Below the pieces are notes generated by a model that worked only from the letters and a program-made list of their open reading frames with translations, ran no database searches and had not been told where the DNA came from. This document shows positions 1-5,517 of a stretch of DNA of 5,713 bases, piece after piece. This DNA is from Chloroflexota bacterium (GTDB lineage Bacteria > Chloroflexota > UBA6077 > JACCZL01). A program made the position numbers and the translations under genes. The stretch lies in contig JADLFM010000051.1 in assembly GCA_020845495.1 (NCBI GenBank), forward strand, positions 1-5,713, read 5' to 3'. Within the stretch, counting starts at the first letter, position 1. Every line of letters begins with the position of its first letter.

Positions 1-187
1 CCGTCTCGACGATGGCGAGCAGTCGCTTGTCGGTCTGAGGTAGGTCCAGCCCGAGCAACTCGCCAGCGTACAGCCCGATGCGCGCACCCAGGATCTGGCG
101 AGGACAGAGTCGAGCGTGGAGCGGCAGGAGCCGCTCCACGACGCGATCAAGTCCGACGGGTGGTTCGGACACCACTGTCGCATTCAT
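1..187 (-). CDS. FmdE-domain protein, N-terminal part (runs off the left edge)
   Basis: Only the first 62 residues are inside the window; the frame is open to base 1. I translated it by hand from the ATG at 187-185, which overlaps the TGA of the molybdoenzyme gene as ATGA, so translation is probably coupled to it; only a weak AAGG lies just upstream. The N-terminus contains LHARLCPRQILGARIGLYAG (residues 22-41) and then a DKRLLAIVET stretch (53-62). This matches the start of the FmdE domain (PF02663), named after subunit E of molybdenum formylmethanofuran dehydrogenase, where a His-x-His-x-Cys-Pro motif opens a metal-binding alpha/beta domain. Here His24, Cys28 and Pro29 are kept, but the second His is Arg26. 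No signal peptide is visible, so it is probably cytoplasmic. Family function is unsettled; stand-alone members often lie near molybdoenzymes. A maturation, metal-handling or sensing role for the neighbouring enzyme is inference. The C-terminal half cannot be judged. Confidence 0.8.
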   Translation of the reverse strand, partial: MNATVVSEPPVGLDRVVERLLPLHARLCPRQILGARIGLYAGELLGLDLPQTDKRLLAIVET

Positions 188-2706
188 GCCTTGTAGACTC
201 GGACGGTGGCTTCCTTGTGGGAGGCCTGGCCCGATAGCGGATCGGACTTCGACGGCCGCAACGGACCATCGGTGGTGCCGCGTCCGGCCGCGTTCCGTCC
301 GAGCGCCGTGTGGCCGAAGCCGTGCTGCAGGCCGACGACCTCGGGGTGCATCCGCTTCGAGACCTTCAACTCGCCCTTGACCTTGCCGTACTGCGACTCG
401 ATCCAGACCGGGTCGCCATCCGCCAGATCGAGACGGCCGGCCGTCGTTGGATGCATGATCAGCGGGCTCGACGGCTTGATCTCCAGCAGGAACGGGTTGT
501 TCTGGGTGCGCGTATGGGTGTGGCTCGCCTCCTTCCAGTTGATCAGGTAGAGCGGGAACTCCTTCGACGGCTGCCAGTCGCGCGGGGTGTACACCGGGAG
601 CGGATCGACCGCGTTGCCATTGGCGTCCTTCTTCGTGGCCAGCGACTTGGTCACCAGCTCCAGCTTGCCGCTCGGCGTTGCGAATCCCGCGAGCGGCTTG
701 CCGCCGACTACGACGCCGATCTTGACGCCGCCCTGGTCCTTCGGCTTGTCGTAGACCAGCGTGCCGTCGGCCGTCTGGTCCCCTTCGTACCACGCCGTCT
801 TCAACCGATCCTCGGCCAGCGGGAACAGGAACTTCTCGTAGCGCGTGCCCCGCTTGTCGACCCAGACGGCTCCGGGGAGCGCCTTCAGCTCGGGGAGGGT
901 CAGGCCGGCCGGGCTGCCCTTCAACTCGGCCGACATGTAGTCCTCGTACCACTGGGTCAGGTCGTCGATGGGCTGGCCCGAGAGTAGCCCGAGCTTGAAG
1001 AACTCCTTGCCCTCCTTGGTCTTGAGGCCCAGGCGCCGCCCCAGCGCCGTGAAGATCTCGTACTCGGCCGGCTGGCCGAACAACGGCTTGACCACCGGCT
1101 GGCGCAGGCCGATCACCGGCCAGGTCACCCAGTAGGTGATCGCCTCGTACCGTTCGAGATAGTTGGTCCCCGGCAAAACGTAGTCGGCCATCATCGCCGT
1201 CTCGGACAGCATGGTGTCGACGACGACCAGCGTCTCCAGCTTGGCGAGGGCCTTGGCCGTCGTCTGCGGACTCGGGACGGACATCATCACGTTCTGCATG
1301 ACGACGACGCCCATCTTCGGCTGGTACGGCCCCTTTCCTTCGGCGATGTTCGAGAAGAGCTGGGTGTAGACACCGGAGCTGTGCCCCATCGGATACTTGC
1401 TCAACTCGTCGATGCGCGGCTGCTTCAGCCCTGCCGCTGCGACGTCGTCGACCGGCTGGTCGACGTGCTTGAGGCCGGCCTTCTCGGGGATGACCAGCGC
1501 GCCCTTACGGTCGACACCGCCGATCAGGACCGACAGCGCGGCGATGGCCCGACCGCCCTGGACGCCGTTACTGTGCTGGCCCGGGCCGCTCCACACATCG
1601 ACGATCGCCGGCTTCGTGGTGGCCAGCTCGCGGGCAATCCGCTCGATGGTCTTGGCCGGGACGCTGGTGATCTCCTCGGCCCACTGCGGCGTCTTGTCGG
1701 CCACGTAGGCAGAATACTCCGCGAAGCCGACGGCCCAGCTCTTCACGAACGGCTCGTCGTACAGCTTGTCGCGGACGATGACGTGCCCCAGTGCCAACGC
1801 CAGCGCGCCGTCGGTGCCCGGCCGCACGGCGATCCACTCCTGGCCCTTGACGGCCGTGTCAGACAAGTACGGATCGACCACCACCATCCGGGCGCCGTTC
1901 TCGATGGCGCGGGTGATGATACGCGGCAGATAGTCCCACTTGATCGCCGAGGTCGGATTCCAGCCGAAGAGCAGAATGTATCTGGTATTCATGAAGTCGG
2001 TGAGTGGTCGATCGTGGCCGGTCACCGTCTTGAACGACGCCTTGCGCGCCACGTCACACAGGTTCGAGTGCAGGCCCAGATTCGGCGTGCCGTAGAGCTT
2101 GGTGAAGTCGGTCTGGATGTCGACGAACGAGGCGTCCTCGCTGAGCCAGAACAGCTTGTGCGGCTCGCCGGCGTCGCGCAGCGCCTTCATCTTCGCCGCG
2201 ACCTCGTCCAGGGCCTGGTCCCAGGTGATCTGCTGCCACTGCGGGTCCGCGCCCGGCGTGCGGTCGGGGTTGGTCCGCTTGAGCGGGGTCTTGACACGGT
2301 CCGGATCGTAGAGCGCCTGGATTCCAGCATTGCCCTTCGGGCAGAGGGAGCCTCCCTCCTTACAGCCGTTTTCGACCGTGTAACCGTCGAAGAAGTCAGT
2401 GGAGATGTTCGAGTAGTTGACTGGATTCCAGTGGTTCGGCTCGATCTTGTCGACGACGCCGTTCGCGACGTGGACCAGGATACCGCTCTGGCCGCCGCAC
2501 ATCATGCAGGCGGACGGTGTCCATGTGCCGGCCTCGCGGCCCCACTGCTGGGTGCCGGCAGCACTCACAGGGAGTTGATGCTCCTTCGAGCCCACGCTGG
2601 TGCAGGCGGCCGAGCTTGCCCCTGCGGCGGTGGCCGCAACTGTCGCGGCGACGCCTGCGCCCTTAAGGAATTTGCGTCGTCCGACCTTTCTATCACGCGC
2701 GGACAT
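184..2706 (-). CDS. Tat-exported molybdopterin bis-MGD oxidoreductase, catalytic (A) subunit of a three-subunit CISM complex
   Basis: This 840-residue protein is the catalytic subunit of a DMSO-reductase-superfamily enzyme. Residues 1-38 form a Tat signal with GRRKFLKG (twin Arg at 10-11), a short Ala-rich segment and an SSAAC sequence that is a poor lipobox. The N-terminal iron-sulfur/MGD domain (about 62-120) has Cys67, Cys70, Ser74 (normally Cys) and Cys122 in LCPKG; an extra Cys115 lies in the insertion before it. The main molybdopterin domain follows. Cys217, in a GTPNxxxHxxxC context, is the likely Mo ligand, as in polysulfide and arsenate reductases. RPGTDGALALAL (295-306) is a typical MGD-binding stretch. 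The C-terminal dinucleotide-binding domain (about 716-835) includes SHTHTRTQNNP. The length is close to ArrA and longer than PsrA/PhsA. I chose the start at 2706 over the ATG at 2748 because GAGGAGG sits 6 nt upstream and the Tat region then has a normal length; it overlaps the anchor gene by 14 nt. The superfamily and complex type are secure; the substrate is unknown. Confidence 0.95.
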   Translation of the reverse strand: MSARDRKVGRRKFLKGAGVAATVAATAAGASSAACTSVGSKEHQLPVSAAGTQQWGREAGTWTPSACMMCGGQSGILVHVANGVVDKIEPNHWNPVNYSNISTDFFDGYTVENGCKEGGSLCPKGNAGIQALYDPDRVKTPLKRTNPDRTPGADPQWQQITWDQALDEVAAKMKALRDAGEPHKLFWLSEDASFVDIQTDFTKLYGTPNLGLHSNLCDVARKASFKTVTGHDRPLTDFMNTRYILLFGWNPTSAIKWDYLPRIITRAIENGARMVVVDPYLSDTAVKGQEWIAVRPGTDGALALALGHVIVRDKLYDEPFVKSWAVGFAEYSAYVADKTPQWAEEITSVPAKTIERIARELATTKPAIVDVWSGPGQHSNGVQGGRAIAALSVLIGGVDRKGALVIPEKAGLKHVDQPVDDVAAAGLKQPRIDELSKYPMGHSSGVYTQLFSNIAEGKGPYQPKMGVVVMQNVMMSVPSPQTTAKALAKLETLVVVDTMLSETAMMADYVLPGTNYLERYEAITYWVTWPVIGLRQPVVKPLFGQPAEYEIFTALGRRLGLKTKEGKEFFKLGLLSGQPIDDLTQWYEDYMSAELKGSPAGLTLPELKALPGAVWVDKRGTRYEKFLFPLAEDRLKTAWYEGDQTADGTLVYDKPKDQGGVKIGVVVGGKPLAGFATPSGKLELVTKSLATKKDANGNAVDPLPVYTPRDWQPSKEFPLYLINWKEASHTHTRTQNNPFLLEIKPSSPLIMHPTTAGRLDLADGDPVWIESQYGKVKGELKVSKRMHPEVVGLQHGFGHTALGRNAAGRGTTDGPLRPSKSDPLSGQASHKEATVRVYKA

Positions 2707-4003
2707 AGGGGGCCTCCTCGATAGCTGGCGGGACGAGCACGCCGTCATGTGGTCTGATCGGTTGTCGAACGACGGGCTCCTTGTGCTCCGGCTCCTCGGG
2801 CATCAGCATCTCGCCGAACCCGAACATCAACAGGCCAAGGCCCGCGATGCCGATACTGACGAGCCACTCCATCATGCTCGGGAAGTAGTTGGTGCTGACG
2901 CGGGCGGACGCGAACGCCGCCGTGATCCCGCGCACCTCCTCGACGGTGAAGCCCGGGATGACGATGTTCAGGCGAACCGCCAGGAACCCGAGGGCGATCA
3001 GCAGTCCAGCCAGGGAGACGAAGCGCGGATCTTTGCGGGTCGGAAACACGAGCAGGAGGATCGGGAGCAGCGTCCCGAGCACGATCTGCCAGCCCCAGAA
3101 GACCCACCAGAATGATCCGCCGACGATGGCCTGGAGTGCGCCAAGGTGGTCTGGGCTACCGCTGTAGAAGCCGACCAGCAGCTCCGAGAACTGGAACAGG
3201 ACGTCCAGGAGCAACAGGCCAAGCACGAGCTGGCCCAGCGCCAGCACGGTCTCACGGTTGCGGGTCCAGCCATGCTGGAAGATGGTGGCCACCAGGGTCA
3301 GCAGCGCACCGCCGCTGGCCAGCGCCGAAAGTAGGAACAGGATTGGGAACAGGCCGCTGTTCCAGAGCGGCCGGGCTGCCACGACGCCGAACAGGGCGCC
3401 GACGCCGCCGTGGAACATGATGGCGACGGGCACACCGATGGTTGCCAGGACCCTGACAATTTTGCGGTCGCGTTCGGCCGAGGCATCGGACGCATCGTGC
3501 GAGCCGAGCGAGAGCACTCGATGAATGCCCGCGCGGAAGCCGTGACCACGACCGTCAACAACCATGTCGCGTCGAATGAGGAACCAGAACTCGACGACCA
3601 ACAACAGGAAGTACGTCGAGTACAGCCAGATCATCCAGGCCATTGGCGACTTGAAGTTCGGGTAGACCAGGACGTGCCAGGCACGGTCCATGTGCCCGAG
3701 ATCCACCCAGATCGAGAGGAGCGCGAGCAGCAGCGTCACGATGGCCGTGAAGACCGAGAGCCGTCCGACGGCCTCGAATCGCTTGATGCCGAAGACGTAG
3801 ACGAGTGACGAGATGAGGAACGACCCGGCCGAAAGCCCGATGAAATAGATGTAGGCCGCGACCCAGAGGCCCCAGGGAACGAGGCTCCCATAGTTGGCGT
3901 CGAGGTGTCCTCTCGTGAGACGATCGTACCAGCCGACCGTGCCCACCAGGAAAAGGATCGCTCCGGTGACCCAGAATATCGTTTTCAGCGCGCGTGCTTG
4001 CAT
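2693..4003 (-). CDS. NrfD/HybB/PsrC-family membrane anchor (C subunit), quinone-interacting
   Basis: This 436-residue polytopic membrane protein should anchor the A and B subunits and exchange electrons with the quinone pool. I count ten hydrophobic segments, roughly at 7-25, 42-72, 82-102, 120-143, 183-209, 216-241, 251-279, 297-320, 327-349 and 378-400. The YGSLVPWGLWVAAYIYFIGL stretch (38-57), the LGHMDRAWH stretch (102-110) ending the third helix and the SFWWVFWGWQ stretch (297-306) are characteristic of the NrfD superfamily (PF03916/PF14589). Ten helices and 436 residues fit the long HybB/TtrC-like branch better than eight-helix PsrC. A hydrophilic loop (about 145-180) and an acidic, Pro-rich tail (about 401-436) are probably outside the membrane. 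The start at 4003 follows a GGGGGAGAGG purine run and lies 12 nt after the stop of the iron-sulfur gene; the 3' end overlaps the molybdoenzyme gene. No haem-binding motif is obvious, as expected for the family. Family call is firm; the exact branch is not. Confidence 0.93.
   Translation of the reverse strand: MQARALKTIFWVTGAILFLVGTVGWYDRLTRGHLDANYGSLVPWGLWVAAYIYFIGLSAGSFLISSLVYVFGIKRFEAVGRLSVFTAIVTLLLALLSIWVDLGHMDRAWHVLVYPNFKSPMAWMIWLYSTYFLLLVVEFWFLIRRDMVVDGRGHGFRAGIHRVLSLGSHDASDASAERDRKIVRVLATIGVPVAIMFHGGVGALFGVVAARPLWNSGLFPILFLLSALASGGALLTLVATIFQHGWTRNRETVLALGQLVLGLLLLDVLFQFSELLVGFYSGSPDHLGALQAIVGGSFWWVFWGWQIVLGTLLPILLLVFPTRKDPRFVSLAGLLIALGFLAVRLNIVIPGFTVEEVRGITAAFASARVSTNYFPSMMEWLVSIGIAGLGLLMFGFGEMLMPEEPEHKEPVVRQPIRPHDGVLVPPAIEEAPYVRA
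2713..2719 (-). promoter_or_regulatory. Ribosome binding site of the molybdoenzyme gene
   Basis: GAGGAGG on the minus strand lies six bases before the ATG at 2706-2704, within the 3' end of the anchor gene. It decides the start: the longer alternative from 2748 would add 14 residues ahead of the Tat signal. Confidence 0.85.
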
Positions 4004-4015
4004 GATCCTCTCCCC

Positions 4016-4951
4016 CTACAGCAGGTAGTAGACGTTGGGCTCGGTGCCCAGCTCTTCTTTGAGTCGGATCGCCTGCCGTTCGCTGAGGAGGCGCGAGACC
4101 TCGCTCTGGGGATCGTTGAAGTCGCCGAAGTGGATCGCCTTGCCGGTACAGGTCTTGGCGCAAGCCGGCCAGCGTCCTGCCGCCTTGTCGTACTGACCGT
4201 TCTCGTCCTGGAGATGGACGCAGAAGGTGCACTTGCGGACGTTGCCGACTGGCGACTTCTCGGCTTGCCGGACTCGGAATTGCCCGTACTCTGGGGATGG
4301 GACCTTCGAGAACTCGGTGCCGGCCGTGACGGTCGGATAATTCTCGCCGAAGTCGAAGTAGCGGGCGCCGTACGGGCAGGCCGTCTCGCAGTAGCGGCAG
4401 CCAATGCAGCGGTCGTAGTCGACGACCACGATCCCGTCCTGGATGCGCTTGAACGTGGCCGAGACGGGACAGACGTCGACGCAGGGCGGCTTCTCGCAGT
4501 GGAAGCACGGCTTGGTCATGAAGATTGGCTTGTCGTCAGGACGGTTGCCGATCGCCTCTTCCACGACGACGGTGTACGAAACCCCAGGCGGTGTCTTGTT
4601 CTCCTGCTTGCAGGCCACCGTGCACGCCTTACAACCGACGCAGCGGCGAGTGTCGATGACCATGCCGTAGCGATACTTGCGCGTCGTGGCGCCGTTCGTC
4701 GCGGCCGAAGCCGGGGTCGCTGCCATCATCTCGATGACGGCTCCACTCCCCATCGCGGCCGCGAGGGCTGTGGCACCGGCTTTCAGCAGGTGGTCGAGCA
4801 GGGTCCGTCGACTGGCGTCGGCAGGACCTCCGACCGAGCTCATGGGCAGTGCCACGCTGCGTGGAGACAGGCCCCTGGCCGTGACCATCTCGGCTTCCGC
4901 TTCGGCTACTGGCGCGCCGCGGGCCAGGCCGGGTCGACCATCGTTTGCCAT
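4016..4951 (-). CDS. Tat-exported ferredoxin-like electron-transfer (B) subunit with four [4Fe-4S] clusters
   Basis: This 311-residue protein is the B subunit of the complex and should wire the molybdenum site to the membrane anchor. Sixteen cysteines form four sets of the DmsB/PsrB/TtrB pattern: Cys104/107/110/114 (CVGCKACTVAC), Cys149/152/157/161, Cys182/185/188/192 (CIGCRYCETAC), and Cys241/244 with Cys264/268. All ligands are present, so four [4Fe-4S] clusters are expected. It has its own Tat signal: SRRTLLDHLLKAG (48-60), an Ala-rich core and a probable cleavage near 81-84 (ASAA). Its own Tat signal fits TtrB- and HybA-like subunits; PsrB-type partners usually lack one. I chose the start at 4951 because AAAGGGAGG lies 5 nt upstream; this leaves about 47 residues before the twin Arg, which is unusually long. 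The ATG at 4999 lacks such support, and Met22 and Met37 have no good ribosome site. It is the first gene of the operon, 12 nt ahead of the anchor gene. Confidence 0.95.
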   Translation of the reverse strand: MANDGRPGLARGAPVAEAEAEMVTARGLSPRSVALPMSSVGGPADASRRTLLDHLLKAGATALAAAMGSGAVIEMMAATPASAATNGATTRKYRYGMVIDTRRCVGCKACTVACKQENKTPPGVSYTVVVEEAIGNRPDDKPIFMTKPCFHCEKPPCVDVCPVSATFKRIQDGIVVVDYDRCIGCRYCETACPYGARYFDFGENYPTVTAGTEFSKVPSPEYGQFRVRQAEKSPVGNVRKCTFCVHLQDENGQYDKAAGRWPACAKTCTGKAIHFGDFNDPQSEVSRLLSERQAIRLKEELGTEPNVYYLL

Positions 4952-4956
4952 CGTCG

Positions 4957-4965
4957 CCTCCCTTT
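4957..4965 (-). promoter_or_regulatory. Ribosome binding site of the iron-sulfur subunit gene
   Basis: AAAGGGAGG on the minus strand ends five bases before the ATG at 4951-4949. It favours this start over the upstream ATG at 4999 and the internal ATGs at 4888 and 4843. Confidence 0.8.
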
Positions 4966-5045
4966 CCGGATGCAGCTGCGCATTCCGGAGACGCTCCACA
5001 CTCAGTCAGACCGCTCGCCAGTCGCGGCAGGCGCGGTGACCACGG

Positions 5046-5069
5046 GAGGCCCCCTCGTCTTGGGGCTTC
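5046..5069 (-). promoter_or_regulatory. Possible hairpin in the operon leader
   Basis: Eight-base arms, GAGGCCCC and GGGGCTTC as read on the plus strand, pair with one mismatch around an 8-nt loop. It lies about 95-118 nt upstream of the iron-sulfur subunit start, so it would be in the leader RNA if the promoter is further upstream. No T-run follows on either strand, so it is not a standard terminator. Confidence 0.25.
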
Positions 5070-5113
5070 AACTCCAGAAAGGGAGCGCAGCTAATTGACG
5101 GGGCATGGTCAGC

Positions 5114-5136
5114 GGCGCGGTGCGCGCCAGCGCGCA
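5114..5136. repeat. Two overlapping GC-rich inverted repeats (mutually exclusive hairpins)
   Basis: GGCGCG-GTG-CGCGCC (5114-5128) and TGCGCG-CCAG-CGCGCA (5121-5136) are both perfect 6-bp inverted repeats sharing the bases 5121-5128, so only one can form at a time. They lie about 163-185 nt upstream of the iron-sulfur subunit gene. In GC-rich DNA such short arms may occur by chance. Confidence 0.3.
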
Positions 5137-5137
5137 T

Positions 5138-5149
5138 GGACGAACGTCC
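5138..5149. promoter_or_regulatory. Short dyad, possible operator half-pair
   Basis: GGACG-AA-CGTCC is a perfect 5-bp inverted repeat around two bases, about 190 nt upstream of the operon start and next to the other dyads. It could bind a dimeric regulator; no family can be named. Confidence 0.25.
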
Positions 5150-5173
5150 TGCCAACTAATCTACGAAGATTGA

Positions 5174-5185
5174 TCTATCGATAGA
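5174..5185. promoter_or_regulatory. 12-bp perfect palindrome, possible operator
   Basis: TCTATCGATAGA is a perfect palindrome in a locally AT-richer stretch. It overlaps the left copy of a 13-base direct repeat found again at 5434-5446. Its position suits a regulator of either divergent promoter. Confidence 0.3.
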
Positions 5186-5188
5186 CAT
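5176..5188 (+). repeat. Left copy of a 13-base direct repeat, TATCGAT(A/G)GACAT
   Basis: TATCGATAGACAT here matches TATCGATGGACAT at 5434-5446 in 12 of 13 positions, on the same strand, 258 bases apart and with both copies in the same intergenic region. Confidence 0.35.
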
Positions 5189-5194
5189 GGCAAC

Positions 5195-5215
5195 TGTCCC
5201 GGACCCGACGGGACA
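5195..5215. promoter_or_regulatory. 21-bp inverted repeat, candidate operator
   Basis: The arms TGTCCCG (5195-5201) and CGGGACA (5209-5215) are exact reverse complements separated by seven bases, giving a 14-bp centre-to-centre spacing typical of dimer binding sites. A further CGGGACA half-site is at 5391-5397. No T-run follows on either strand, which argues against a terminator. Confidence 0.4.
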
Positions 5216-5433
5216 ATCCGTATGACGAGATGCTCCCGGCTACCCTCAAACCGAGTCGCAGCCACCAGGAAGGATTGCCCGGTAACCGGTGTGGAGCGCT
5301 GCGGAGCAGTCCGGCGTGCGATCCAGGCAGCCCATTTCTACGCGCGCCGACGTCTCTCGATGGTCCACCGGACATGGTTCCCAGGAGAGTCGGGACAGGT
5401 GACCCCCTCATCGGCGCGTCGAGCGCGCTAACG

Positions 5434-5446
5434 TATCGATGGACAT
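5434..5446 (+). repeat. Right copy of the 13-base direct repeat
   Basis: TATCGATGGACAT lies 72-84 bases upstream of the plus-strand gene start and matches the copy at 5176-5188 with one substitution. The position is compatible with an upstream regulator site for that gene. Confidence 0.35.
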
Positions 5447-5507
5447 TGATCTTTCACCATCCAATCGAGGGGGCGAGGCTCCCCATACGATCTCTTTCCG
5501 CACGATT

Positions 5508-5513
5508 AGGAGG
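5508..5513 (+). promoter_or_regulatory. Ribosome binding site of the zinc-finger gene
   Basis: AGGAGG lies four bases before the ATG at 5518, a near-ideal Shine-Dalgarno that supports this short gene being real. Confidence 0.85.
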
Positions 5514-5517
5514 CACC

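Larger units (their letters stand above)
4952..5517. other. Divergent intergenic region, probably holding promoters and operators for both directions
   Basis: About 566 bases separate the start of the molybdoenzyme operon (minus) from the start of the zinc-finger gene (plus). Two open frames exist, 5222-5431 plus (69 codons) and 5411-5175 minus (78 codons), but both are rich in Arg, Ser, Pro and Gly, show no recognisable motif and have no good ribosome site, so I do not call them genes. The part from about 5138 to 5215 is less GC-rich in places and contains several dyads. No convincing sigma-70 -35/-10 pair was found by eye on either strand; TACGAT at 5486-5491 is a possible plus-strand -10 without a matching -35. 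Confidence 0.6.

Noticed and set aside
184..2706. Assignment as nitrate reductase or formate dehydrogenase
   Set aside because: The likely Mo ligand is Cys, not Asp (NarG) or selenocysteine, the protein is much shorter than NarG, and the NrfD-type anchor and gene order fit the Psr/Ttr/Arr group better.
1381..2724. Long open frame of 447 codons on the plus strand
   Set aside because: It is antisense to the molybdoenzyme gene, whose domains and motifs are unmistakable; the frame is rich in Arg, Asp, Val and Leu as expected for the complement of a GC-rich gene, and has no recognisable domain.
3555..4508. 317-codon minus-strand frame spanning the boundary of the iron-sulfur and anchor genes
   Set aside because: It is out of frame with both well-supported genes, Arg/Pro-rich and without motifs.
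3905..5098. 397-codon plus-strand open frame
   Set aside because: Antisense to the iron-sulfur subunit gene with its sixteen ordered cysteines; no domain seen.
5140..5160. Possible sigma-54 promoter (TGGCAGG...TTCG on the minus strand)
   Set aside because: The -24 half is partly right but the -12 GC element is missing at the required spacing.
5195..5220. Inverted repeat as a transcription terminator
   Set aside because: No T-run follows on either strand and it does not sit at the 3' end of any gene.
5175..5431. Two opposing small open frames in the intergenic region
   Set aside because: Low-complexity Arg/Ser/Pro/Gly composition, no motif and no good ribosome site on either strand.
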